Assembly (NCBI GenBank): GCA_021442555.1 | Contig: JABUSV010000046.1 | Span: 1-39,511 of the forward strand | Direction of reading: 5' to 3' | Length of the DNA: 39,511 bases | Source of the DNA: Pseudobutyrivibrio sp. | GTDB lineage: Bacteria > Bacillota > Clostridia > Lachnospirales > Lachnospiraceae | In this document: one piece after another, positions 26,139 through 35,695 of the stretch | How positions within the stretch are numbered: the first letter of the stretch is position 1 | How the letters are laid out: each line of letters starts with the position of its first letter | Notes under the pieces: generated by a model | The model's database searches: none | Seen by the model: the letters and a program-made list of their open reading frames with translations, nothing else | What the model was told of the DNA's origin: nothing | Program-made: the position numbers and the translations under genes

Positions 26139-28271
26139 ATGAGCAACATTCATAGCCAAGACAATATAGAAGCTTTGAAAAAACAGGCCATGGCTCTTAT
26201 AAGCCAAATGACTCTGGAAGAAAAAGTATCACAGACTCTGAACTGGGCGAAAGCTATTGATAGATTGGATATCAAAGCATACAACTGGTGGAATGAAGCG
26301 CTGCACGGTGTGGCAAGAGCTGGTGTTGCAACAGTTTTTCCTCAGGCTATTACAATGGCGGCAACCTTTGATGAGGATCTCATAGAAGAGGTGGCAGATA
26401 CTATCTCCACTGAGGGCCGTGCAAAATACAATTATCAGCAGAAATATAATGATACAGATATATATAAAGGTCTTACCTTCTGGTCTCCAAATGTAAACAT
26501 ATTCCGAGATCCAAGATGGGGACGAGGCCATGAGACCTTTGGAGAAGACCCTTATTTGACCTCCAGAATGGGAGTCAGATTCATCAATGGTATCCAGCAG
26601 GAAGATAATGGCGTGCTGAAAGCAGCGGCCTGTGCAAAGCATTTTGCAGTTCACTCTGGTCCAGAGGATATCAGACATGAGTTTAACGCTGAGGTTTCAC
26701 AACAGGATTTGAGAGAGACCTATTTACCAGCCTTTGAGGCCTGTGTTAAGGAGGCTCATGTAGAAGCTGTAATGGGCGCATATAACAGAACCAACGGAGA
26801 ACCTTGCTGTGGTCACAAACAGTTGTTGGGTGACATTCTTAGAAAAGAGTGGGGATTCACAGGACATGTGGTGTCTGACTGTTGGGCAATCAGAGATTTT
26901 CATCAGGGCCACAAGGTGACAAAGGATGCCTTTGAATCGGTATCTCTTGCCATGAACAATGGATGCGATCTCAACTGCGGTAACCTTTTTGAATGTCTGG
27001 TAGAGGCGGTAGAAAAGGGTATGGTAGAAGAGTCAAGACTTGATGAAGCTATCTGCAATCTCTATGTTACAAGAATGAAGCTTGGAATCCTCGGAGAGCA
27101 AAAACCAAGCAAATATGATGCACTTGGTGTGATGGATATAGATACACCACAAGCCAAGGCTCTTAATCTAAAGGCATCAAAGGAAGGTATGGTTCTTCTT
27201 AAAAACGACGGATTACTTCCTTTGGATAAAAAGAAATATAAGACAATCGGTGTTATTGGACCTAATGCAAATAACAGAAGATGTCTGGTGGGTAATTATG
27301 AAGGTACTGCATCAGAATATGTGACTCTGTTAGAAGGAATTAAAGCGGCGGTAGCGGATGATGCCAGAGTGCTTTTCTCGGATGGTTGCCATCTCTTCAA
27401 GGACAAGGTTGAAGAGCTTGGAACCAGTAATGACAGAGAAGCTGAATTGTTAAGTATATGTGATGCATCAGATGTGATTATCCTGTGCATGGGCCTTGAC
27501 TCTGGTCTTGAGGGAGAAGAAGGGGATCAGGGTAATGCATACGCATCGGGTGATAAGCCAAATCTTAATCTTCCTGGAATCCAACAGAAGGTTATAGATA
27601 TGGTAGTAGCTACAGCAAAACCAGTAGTGCTCGTACTGGTAGCAGGAAGTGCTTTGGCACTTACCAAGTCCTCCCAGGAGGTAGGTGCCTTCCTGTATGC
27701 TGGTTATCCTGGAGCTCAGGGTGGTAACGCAGTAGCATCCATACTGTTTGGAGAGCATAGCCCGGAGGGTAAGCTACCTATAACGTTCTATAAGACAACT
27801 GAGGAGCTGCCTGAGTTCACGGACTACTCAATGAAGGGCAGAACCTACAGATATATGACACAGGAAGCACTGTATCCATTTGGATATGGACTAAGCTACA
27901 CAGATTTTGAAATAACAAATGCAAAGATTTCAACAGATACCATATCTTCTGAAGATGTGACAGTAGAACTGGATATTACTAATTCAGGCGACTATGACGG
28001 TGCTCAGACTATACAGGTATATATTAAATTAAACAAAGAGGGTACGCCAAACCCTCAGCTTAAGGCTTTCAAAAAAGTCAGACTTAAGAAGGGTGAAAGT
28101 AATCACGTTAAGCTTACACTCGAGTCAGATGCATTTGCTTTATACAATGAGGAAGGTATTAAAGTAATCAATGAGGGCGATTACACAGTCTATGTTGGCA
28201 TTAGCCAGCCAGACACAAGAAGCATAAGTCTATTGGGCAAAAAACCAGTAGAGTTTAAGCTAAAGGCATAA
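26139..28271 (+). CDS. Glycoside hydrolase family 3, beta-xylosidase-like; no signal peptide
   Basis: NWWNEALHGVARAG, FPQAITMAATFD, SPNVNIFRDPRWGRGHETFGEDPYL, nucleophile region VVSDCWAI; C-terminal fibronectin III-like domain. Confidence 0.93.
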   Translation: MSNIHSQDNIEALKKQAMALISQMTLEEKVSQTLNWAKAIDRLDIKAYNWWNEALHGVARAGVATVFPQAITMAATFDEDLIEEVADTISTEGRAKYNYQQKYNDTDIYKGLTFWSPNVNIFRDPRWGRGHETFGEDPYLTSRMGVRFINGIQQEDNGVLKAAACAKHFAVHSGPEDIRHEFNAEVSQQDLRETYLPAFEACVKEAHVEAVMGAYNRTNGEPCCGHKQLLGDILRKEWGFTGHVVSDCWAIRDFHQGHKVTKDAFESVSLAMNNGCDLNCGNLFECLVEAVEKGMVEESRLDEAICNLYVTRMKLGILGEQKPSKYDALGVMDIDTPQAKALNLKASKEGMVLLKNDGLLPLDKKKYKTIGVIGPNANNRRCLVGNYEGTASEYVTLLEGIKAAVADDARVLFSDGCHLFKDKVEELGTSNDREAELLSICDASDVIILCMGLDSGLEGEEGDQGNAYASGDKPNLNLPGIQQKVIDMVVATAKPVVLVLVAGSALALTKSSQEVGAFLYAGYPGAQGGNAVASILFGEHSPEGKLPITFYKTTEELPEFTDYSMKGRTYRYMTQEALYPFGYGLSYTDFEITNAKISTDTISSEDVTVELDITNSGDYDGAQTIQVYIKLNKEGTPNPQLKAFKKVRLKKGESNHVKLTLESDAFALYNEEGIKVINEGDYTVYVGISQPDTRSISLLGKKPVEFKLKA

Positions 28272-28302
28272 AAGCCAAGATAAATAAAGGGAGAATGACA
28301 TT

Positions 28303-29223
28303 GTGAAAAAATCAAATCGTTTGGCCTATATCAAGAGATATTGGCAATTGTACGCGCTATTGTTGTTACCAATTATATATTTGATAGTATTCAAATATGT
28401 ACCTATGGCATACATTCAGATTGCGTTCAAAGACTACAGTATTGTACAGAGCGTTTGGGAGATGCCTGTGACATCTAATCACGGTTTTAAGTATTTCTTA
28501 CAGGCTTTCCAAAACAAAAATTTCCTGTTGGCTTTAAGAAACACAATTTCTTTGAATCTTTTGGATTTGGTAATTGGTTTCCCAGCACCAATTATATTTG
28601 CACTTATTCTTAATGAGCTGTCCTTTAAGTACTTTAAGAAAACAGTACAGACCATAGCTTATATGCCTCACTTTTTATCATGGGTAATAATCTATGGTGT
28701 AGCCCTTCAGTTGTTTGCACCATCTACTGGTTTTATCAACATGCTTATTACAAACATGGGCTTTGAGACAGTGCCATTTCTAAATGAGTCTGCACACTGG
28801 GTTAGAACCTACATCGGTGTGGGTGTATGGCAGAGCTTTGGTTGGAATTCAATCATCTATCTGGCTGCCATTGCTGGTATCAGCCCTGAGCTTTACGAAG
28901 CTGCATCTGTAGACGGCGCAGGTCGTTTCAGAAAAATGTGGCATATTACTTTGCCTGGTATCAAGCCTACAATCGTAGTACTTCTTATCATGGCATTGGG
29001 TAATATATTAGGCTCAAGCTTTGACAGACCATTTGTATTCCAGAACAATCTTGTAATGGATGTAGCTGAGGTTCTTTCGACCTTCGTTTACAAGTATGGT
29101 ATCAAGGGATTGCAATTCTCTCTATCAACAGCAGTTGGTTTATTCCAGTCTGTTGTAGGCGTTATCTTCCTGCTTCTTGCTAACTGGTTATCAAGAAGAC
29201 TCGGAGAACGAGGAATTTGGTAA
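28303..29223 (+). CDS. CUT1 sugar ABC transporter permease (LplB-like)
   Basis: Six-TM permease with EAASVDGAGRFRKMWHITLPGIKPT EAA loop. Confidence 0.92.
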   Translation: MKKSNRLAYIKRYWQLYALLLLPIIYLIVFKYVPMAYIQIAFKDYSIVQSVWEMPVTSNHGFKYFLQAFQNKNFLLALRNTISLNLLDLVIGFPAPIIFALILNELSFKYFKKTVQTIAYMPHFLSWVIIYGVALQLFAPSTGFINMLITNMGFETVPFLNESAHWVRTYIGVGVWQSFGWNSIIYLAAIAGISPELYEAASVDGAGRFRKMWHITLPGIKPTIVVLLIMALGNILGSSFDRPFVFQNNLVMDVAEVLSTFVYKYGIKGLQFSLSTAVGLFQSVVGVIFLLLANWLSRRLGERGIW

Positions 29224-29239
29224 AGAGGAGGCAAGAACT

Positions 29240-30112
29240 ATGAATATAAAGAATAGAAAAACTATAATAGGCGATTGGATTTTCGTATTAATCTGCCTTG
29301 TAGTATGTGTGGTGTGTCTGACACCTATGATCAACCTGTTGGCCAGATCCCTTAGTGGAACTGAGGCACTGGTAAAGCATGAAGTTTATCTTTTACCAAA
29401 GGGATTAAACTTTGATGCATATTCTACAGTACTTTCAGATATGAAGTACATTAGAGCATTTGTTTGGACAGTGTTTTTAACAGTAGTTTGTACATTTGTT
29501 TCATTGACAATGACAGTACTTTGCGCTTATCCATTGATATTTGAAAAGCTCAAGGGAAGAGGAATAATCAATATCTTCATAACAATTACCATGTTTTTTA
29601 ACGCAGGTACCATCCCCAACTACCTGTTAATGAAGAACCTCAATCTTCTTAGCAATCCTCTGGTATTGATTATTCCAAGCTGTCTGTCAGTGTACAATAT
29701 GATTATCATGAGAAGCTTTTTCTATGGTATTCCTGTATCGCTTAGAGAGTCAGCTGAGATTGATGGAGCATCATTTGTACAGATACTTATCAAGATATAT
29801 TTGCCATTGTCAAAGCCTGTAATGGCAACCTTAGCACTGTTTTACGCAGTAGGCAGATGGAATGGTTATACAGATGCATTACTTTATATGAATGATGCTG
29901 ATTATTATCCACTGCAGTTGTTGTTATATAACATTATTAACAATATCAATTCTGTTGAAGTAGCTGCTCAGGAAGGCTTTTCGACACCAGGTCTTTCAGA
30001 GTCTTTGAAGGCTGCAATCGTTATGTTTAGTACAATACCAATCCTTATTGTATATCCATTCCTGCAGAAGTATTTTATCTCAGGTGTTACATTGGGAGCG
30101 GTTAAGGAGTAA
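29240..30112 (+). CDS. CUT1 sugar ABC transporter permease (YtcP/AraQ-like)
   Basis: ESAEIDGASFVQILIKIYLPLSKPVMATL EAA loop; preferred ATG at 29240 after gaggagg (track start 29177). Confidence 0.92.
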   Translation: MNIKNRKTIIGDWIFVLICLVVCVVCLTPMINLLARSLSGTEALVKHEVYLLPKGLNFDAYSTVLSDMKYIRAFVWTVFLTVVCTFVSLTMTVLCAYPLIFEKLKGRGIINIFITITMFFNAGTIPNYLLMKNLNLLSNPLVLIIPSCLSVYNMIIMRSFFYGIPVSLRESAEIDGASFVQILIKIYLPLSKPVMATLALFYAVGRWNGYTDALLYMNDADYYPLQLLLYNIINNINSVEVAAQEGFSTPGLSESLKAAIVMFSTIPILIVYPFLQKYFISGVTLGAVKE

Positions 30113-30122
30113 GGTGCATAAA

Positions 30123-30186
30123 CGCGAAAGCGATATGTATACAGTTTTGGCTAAGCCAAAACAAAGAATCTCACCTAAGTGAGATT
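30123..30186 (+). promoter_or_regulatory. Three consecutive intercistronic hairpins before the solute-binding protein gene
   Basis: CGC-GAAA-GCG (30123-30132); GTTTTGG-CTAAG-CCAAAAC (30144-30162); AATCTCAC-CTAA-GTGAGATT (30167-30186). Confidence 0.7.
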
Positions 30187-30220
30187 GATTTCTAACATTC
30201 ATATTATGGAGGGTGAAAAA

Positions 30221-31906
30221 ATGAAAAAGAAGTTTTTATCCCTTGCACTTGCTGGAGCAATGGCTCTTAGCATGGTTGCATGTGGAGGTGCACAGGACAA
30301 TGCTCCTGCTGCAACAACTGACACAGGTGCTACTACAGATACTACAGCACCAGAGGTTGCCAGTGAACTTGTAGATGGAAAGTTTGCTGACACACGCCAC
30401 ATCACAGTAGAGGTATATGACCGTTCTATCGATGGTGGCTCAGATGTAACAAACAACAAGTATACAGATTACATCAAGCAGGGAATGCTTGATAAGTACA
30501 ATGTAGAGGTTGAATTTGTTGCGGTACCAAGATGGACAGAGGTTGAGCAGATTAACAACTTGCTTGCAGCTGGCGATGCGCCTGATATCTGTGTAACATA
30601 CGATTACGCTACAATTCAGACATACGCTAACATGGGTGGTGTATTAAACCTTGCTGACTATGTAGATACATATAAGAGTGATCTTCCAGAACTTTGGGAT
30701 TGGCTCACAGAATACAATATGTACTATGATAAGGATCCTAATACAGGAAACCTCTGGGCTCTTGAGGCTAAGCTTGCTGTCAGCAACCGTATCGTTACAT
30801 TTATCAGACAGGACTGGCTTGATGAGTTAGGACTTCAGGCTCCTACAACAACAGAAGAGTTTGAGAAGACAATGGTTGCATTTAAAGATAATGCAGACAA
30901 GCTTCTTGGCGCTGATGCAAGCAAGATGGTTCCATACTCTGCAAGTTATGATATTGGTTGGAGAACAGCTACTCTTATCGAATCATTTATCGATGAAAAT
31001 GTTACAGACAAGGAATACTACTTAAACGGATATGATGACAGAAAGCTTACAGAGAACGGTACAAAGGAAGCTATTCGTCTTGTAAACAAGTGGTATAACG
31101 ATGGCCTTATGTGGAATGATTTCACACTCTATGGATCGGGTGATTCTACAGAGGATGATATGATGAAGGCTGGTTATGTAGGCGCTTTCACACATAACTG
31201 GGATTATCCTTTCCGTAATGGCGAAGACTCAATCAACCATGTGCTTGAGTCTACAGTAGGACCAGATGCAAAGTTTGTTCCAATCGATCCTTTCAAGAAT
31301 GCTAACGGCAACTATACAAAGTTTGTTTCAGGACCTATAGATCGTAAGATCTTCTTCCCAAGCACAAACGATGAGCCACTTGCGTCTATGCTTTACCTCA
31401 ACTTCATATCTTCTCCAGAAGTTATTGAATATCTTCAGATTGGTGATGAGGGCGTAACACATAATGTACTTGAGTCAGGTGCTATAGAAATCGTTGCTGC
31501 TACAGGCGACGCTATCCAGAATTCTGGTTTCAATATTGATTACACAATCACATGTAACGGACTTAAGCTTCAGGATCAGGCTAAGACAGATCTTTCAAGA
31601 GCATACAGCTATGCATTCAATGATCCAGAGCTTGTACAGAAAGCACATGAGATTGCAAACACAGACCTAAAGGTTATCGCACATGCTTCTGTAGGTGAAA
31701 TCACAGCTGAGAGCGGTATGGGTGATGTTCTTTCTTCACAGAGAGACGTTGTATATGATCAGGCTGTAGTATGTAAGCCAGCTGATTTTGATTCTGTATG
31801 GGATTCAAATATCCAGACATACCTTGGTATGGGTGGACAGGCTATTATGGATGAAAGAGCTTCAGCTTGGGAGGCAACATACGGTTCAACAGAGAATCTT
31901 CAGTAA
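30221..31906 (+). CDS. Extracellular solute-binding lipoprotein of CUT1 importer
   Basis: Lipobox ALSMVACGG; MKKKFLSLALAG start after ggaggg; LplA-like size and domain layout. Confidence 0.9.
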   Translation: MKKKFLSLALAGAMALSMVACGGAQDNAPAATTDTGATTDTTAPEVASELVDGKFADTRHITVEVYDRSIDGGSDVTNNKYTDYIKQGMLDKYNVEVEFVAVPRWTEVEQINNLLAAGDAPDICVTYDYATIQTYANMGGVLNLADYVDTYKSDLPELWDWLTEYNMYYDKDPNTGNLWALEAKLAVSNRIVTFIRQDWLDELGLQAPTTTEEFEKTMVAFKDNADKLLGADASKMVPYSASYDIGWRTATLIESFIDENVTDKEYYLNGYDDRKLTENGTKEAIRLVNKWYNDGLMWNDFTLYGSGDSTEDDMMKAGYVGAFTHNWDYPFRNGEDSINHVLESTVGPDAKFVPIDPFKNANGNYTKFVSGPIDRKIFFPSTNDEPLASMLYLNFISSPEVIEYLQIGDEGVTHNVLESGAIEIVAATGDAIQNSGFNIDYTITCNGLKLQDQAKTDLSRAYSYAFNDPELVQKAHEIANTDLKVIAHASVGEITAESGMGDVLSSQRDVVYDQAVVCKPADFDSVWDSNIQTYLGMGGQAIMDERASAWEATYGSTENLQ

Positions 31907-31921
31907 TTTTTTCTTCATTCT

Positions 31922-31955
31922 TGGAGGCTGCAATAAAATGCAGTCTCCATTTTTT
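31922..31955 (+). terminator. Rho-independent terminator
   Basis: TGGAG-G-CTGCA...TGCAG-T-CTCCA then TTTTTT. Confidence 0.88.
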
Positions 31956-32011
31956 GTTATTTTGTTATATACTATCTATGTTGGTTTTTATTATTTTATT
32001 AGGAGAGTAAA

Positions 32012-33163
32012 ATGCGTCAATTCTACCTGAACAGATCAGGTCTTAATATATATTGCCAGGAATACCTGCCATGTGATTTTGACAATACAAAAAAGTATCA
32101 AGCCATACTAATTAGTCATGGCTTTGGTGCCACAATTGCAGACTGCAGTGACCACTACATGAGATTTACAGATAATGGGATTGCTGTGTATGGGCTGGAG
32201 TTTTTAGGTGGTGCAAGAAGCGATTCAACCCACAGCCAGGGCAGCTCATTGGATATGAGCATCTATACAGAGGTAAGTGATCTTGAGGCCTTAATCGATT
32301 ACGTCAGGGAGCTTGAATATATTGATTCTGAAAAAATGATGCTTATGGGCTTTAGTCAGGGGGCTTTTGTGTCAGGCATTACTGCAGCAAGGCGAGCTAA
32401 TGACATAGCCAGGCTTATTATGGTATATCCGGCACTGTGTATGTGTGATGATGCCAGAAGAGGTCAGCTGGGAGGTGCCACATATGATATTAATAACATT
32501 CCACAATCCTGGGATTGTCCAAATGGTATGGTTATTTCAAAACAGTTCCATGAGGCTGTTGTTGATATAGATCCTCTAGGAGAGCTTATGGGATATGACA
32601 AGGATGTTTTGATAATACATGGAATGGAGGATGATATAGTGCATTACTCTTATTCCATAAGAGCAAAAAACAAGGCCTACAGTAAGGAAAAAAGCCAGCT
32701 TCTTATTATGGAAAAAATGGGACACTGTGTACCCGACACCGTGTACGATGCAGTTTTTGACTCCATTAACTTTTTTATAGAAGGCAAAAAGGAGCTGCTT
32801 ACCATAAAGGTGATAATTACAGACAACGAAGTTATTGAGGATACACCAGGCAGACATGTAAATAAAATATATTTTACAGGATACTGTGACAGTCCTATGT
32901 TTAAGGGGGCAATCCTTCCTGGTGCCTGTGATACTCAGATAACGGAGGAAGGCGTTACAAGGTTAAGAGCCGTGTATACTCTCTTTGGTAAAGACAGCGA
33001 AGGTAATACATGTACAATCAATATTGTTAACAGCAGACAGGGACAATATTTCAGGCCTGTTATTACCACAGACTCCAAGGCTTTGGCATATCTAAATGAT
33101 GAAGCCTGCTACGGAACATTAGAACATCATGATTATGGCGTAACAATTAGGATTTGGAAATGA
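32012..33163 (+). CDS. Alpha/beta hydrolase (esterase-like) fused to a C-terminal DUF3237-like domain
   Basis: ILISHGFGATIADC, GFSQGAF nucleophile elbow, HGMEDDIVHYSYS and MGHCVP; C-terminal MFKGAILPGACDTQ...LRAVYTLFGKDSEG...GQYFRPVITTDSKALAYLNDEACYGTL resembles DUF3237. Confidence 0.75.
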   Translation: MRQFYLNRSGLNIYCQEYLPCDFDNTKKYQAILISHGFGATIADCSDHYMRFTDNGIAVYGLEFLGGARSDSTHSQGSSLDMSIYTEVSDLEALIDYVRELEYIDSEKMMLMGFSQGAFVSGITAARRANDIARLIMVYPALCMCDDARRGQLGGATYDINNIPQSWDCPNGMVISKQFHEAVVDIDPLGELMGYDKDVLIIHGMEDDIVHYSYSIRAKNKAYSKEKSQLLIMEKMGHCVPDTVYDAVFDSINFFIEGKKELLTIKVIITDNEVIEDTPGRHVNKIYFTGYCDSPMFKGAILPGACDTQITEEGVTRLRAVYTLFGKDSEGNTCTINIVNSRQGQYFRPVITTDSKALAYLNDEACYGTLEHHDYGVTIRIWK

Positions 33164-34212
33164 TATTTAAGAACAACACAAAAAGACGCAAATATAATAG
33201 AAGCAGTACTCTTATGAAGCTGTCTACTGTTGCTGTATGTTGTATGGTTCTGACAACAATTGTCAGTTTTATTATGCTTACGGGAAGAATGTCTGAAGTG
33301 AAAAAGCTAACAGCTCCTGAAAACTATGATACTTACGACAAGTATGTCTGTATGATTACCAGTGATGATGAGGGTCAGTTTTGGCAGGAGGTGTATCAGG
33401 TAGCCAAGGATGCTGGCAAGGAGATGGGAATCTGTGTAGACATGCTCTCTGATACAATCAATATCCAGCAGAATCCTGCTCAGCTTTTAAACATAGCCAT
33501 TGCATCACATCCAGATGGCATTATTCTTGAGGCAAACAGCTCTGATGAAATGACAATAATGCTGGAAAAAGCCAACGAGGCAGATATTCCCATAGTTACA
33601 GTACTGTCTGATGGTATGGCAAGTGACAGAATAAGCTACATCTCAGTTAATAACTATACCTTAGGACAGATATATGGCTCGCAGGTTATAGGAGTTGCGG
33701 AAAAAAATGCCAATGTTCTTATTCTTACCAGATCAGATACCAATGCAATAGGAGAAAATCTTATTATTACTGGTATTCAGGACACCATAATGGATAGTGA
33801 AGAATACAGAAATATTAATATTACCAGTAATACAATTATCGATGACGATGCTTTTGCCATAGAGGAGTCTGTGCGTAATATTTTTATGCATTCAAGGACT
33901 CTTCCTGATGTAATAATCTGTCTTGATGAGCAGATTACAACCTGTGTATATCAGGCCATGATTGATTACAACAAGGTAGGTCAGGTTCAGCTATTGGGTT
34001 ACTATGATTCAGATACCATATTAGAGGGTGTAAGACAAGGAGTAATTCACTCTACAATCGCTGTGGATACAGCAGCTATGGGGCAGGACTGCGTGGATGC
34101 ATTTGCTGAATACTGGGAGAGCGGATACGTTAGCGAGTATTACGATGTTGATGCCAAGCTCATTACAATCGAGAATATTAATAGTGTTGTGAAGGAGGGT
34201 AATAATGAATAA
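33154..34212 (+). CDS. Membrane-anchored periplasmic-binding-protein-fold sugar sensor (XylFII-like)
   Basis: Single N-terminal TM without lipobox; Peripla_BP_4-type fold (HPDGIILEANSSDEM...IPIVTVLSDG...SVNNYTLGQIYGSQVI). Confidence 0.82.
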   Translation: MEMIFKNNTKRRKYNRSSTLMKLSTVAVCCMVLTTIVSFIMLTGRMSEVKKLTAPENYDTYDKYVCMITSDDEGQFWQEVYQVAKDAGKEMGICVDMLSDTINIQQNPAQLLNIAIASHPDGIILEANSSDEMTIMLEKANEADIPIVTVLSDGMASDRISYISVNNYTLGQIYGSQVIGVAEKNANVLILTRSDTNAIGENLIITGIQDTIMDSEEYRNINITSNTIIDDDAFAIEESVRNIFMHSRTLPDVIICLDEQITTCVYQAMIDYNKVGQVQLLGYYDSDTILEGVRQGVIHSTIAVDTAAMGQDCVDAFAEYWESGYVSEYYDVDAKLITIENINSVVKEGNNE

Positions 34213-35695
34213 AAGACCCCTTTCTAATCTTACTGTTCGAAACAAGATGCTTTTGGCTTTCTTTTTGCCTACGGCATTACTGATTATCATCAATCTGTTT
34301 TTATATGCTAATACTAACAGAATGATGAAGTCCCTTGATACGGTATTCAAAAGCAATACTACACTAAATGAGATGTCTCAGGCGTTGGGGCTGGTACAGG
34401 CATCCATGACTGACTATTTGAATACAAGAACCTCCGACTCCATGGAGGATTACTATAGATACGAAGAAGATTATGAGGATATGATTGAGCTGCTTAACGA
34501 TGAGATTATTGATTCTGATAATTATTTGTTAGAGCGCAATATCAGAAAAGTATCAGAAGAATATCTCAGACTTACAACTGAGATTATTGAAGCCAAGCGT
34601 GGTGGCAATGTAGAAAAATACAGAGGGCTGTATGATGAGGCCAAGAATCTGTATGTTTCCATCAACAATATGATTTATTCTTTGAACAATGAACAGTTCA
34701 AGAAAAACACAGTAAGCTATAAGGCTTTAACCGACACCATGGGGTCCTTGGAAGGTATAAACCTTATGACTCTTATAATCATTGGCCTTGCAAACATGTC
34801 ATTTATCATTCTTATTGCTGCAACAATTACCAATCCTTTGAGCAAGCTTTCTGAAGCTGCCAACAAGGTTGCTGTGGGAGATTTTGAGGTAGAACCAGTT
34901 CCTGTTGTTAACAACGATGAGATTGGTGTGGTTTCTAAGGCTTTTAACTCCATGGTTGCAAGTATTGATGATTACATCAAGACCATTAAGATTAACATGG
35001 AGACTGAGCGATTGATGAAGGAAAAGGAACTTCTTATGGAAACGCATCTTAAGGATGCAAGGCTTAAGTACCTTCAGGCTCAGATTAATCCTCATTTTTT
35101 GTTTAATACGCTCAATGCCGGAGCACAGATGGCTATGATGGAGGGCGCAGATCGCACCAACGAATACATTCAAAAGGTAGCTGATTTCTTCAGATACAAT
35201 ATTAAGAAAGACCACGATATTGTTACCATTGAGGAGGAACTGGAGTTAGTAGAGACCTATATTTACATAATTAATGTACGTTTTGCAGGAGACATACATT
35301 TTGACATGGAAATTACAGATGAAAATCTGTTAAAGTATTATATGCCTAGTATGATTTTACAGCCTATCGTGGAAAACAGTATCAATTACGGTGTTCGCAA
35401 TATAGACTGGGAGGCACATATTAAGCTTAAGGTATATCGTATGGAGGAGACCATCTGCATCAGTATCGAGGATAATGGTGTTGGTATGTCAGAGGAGCTT
35501 ATTAACAGGATTCTTACTAAGGATTATGTTGCCAGTGAGGACAAGGTTGATTCCAACGGTGTGGGACTAAACAACGTAATTAACAGACTTGAATTATACT
35601 TTAAGGAAGAGGACATAATGTCCATAGAATCTGAAGGAGAGGGCAAAGGTACAAAAACGGTATTCTATTTGCCTATGAAAGAAAAGAATGTATAA
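34205..35695 (+). CDS. Sensor histidine kinase, LytS/YesM-like with HAMP
   Basis: LQAQINPHFLFNTLN, HAMP after TM2, HATPase GVGMSEEL...GVGLNNVINRL. Confidence 0.93.
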   Translation: MNKRPLSNLTVRNKMLLAFFLPTALLIIINLFLYANTNRMMKSLDTVFKSNTTLNEMSQALGLVQASMTDYLNTRTSDSMEDYYRYEEDYEDMIELLNDEIIDSDNYLLERNIRKVSEEYLRLTTEIIEAKRGGNVEKYRGLYDEAKNLYVSINNMIYSLNNEQFKKNTVSYKALTDTMGSLEGINLMTLIIIGLANMSFIILIAATITNPLSKLSEAANKVAVGDFEVEPVPVVNNDEIGVVSKAFNSMVASIDDYIKTIKINMETERLMKEKELLMETHLKDARLKYLQAQINPHFLFNTLNAGAQMAMMEGADRTNEYIQKVADFFRYNIKKDHDIVTIEEELELVETYIYIINVRFAGDIHFDMEITDENLLKYYMPSMILQPIVENSINYGVRNIDWEAHIKLKVYRMEETICISIEDNGVGMSEELINRILTKDYVASEDKVDSNGVGLNNVINRLELYFKEEDIMSIESEGEGKGTKTVFYLPMKEKNV

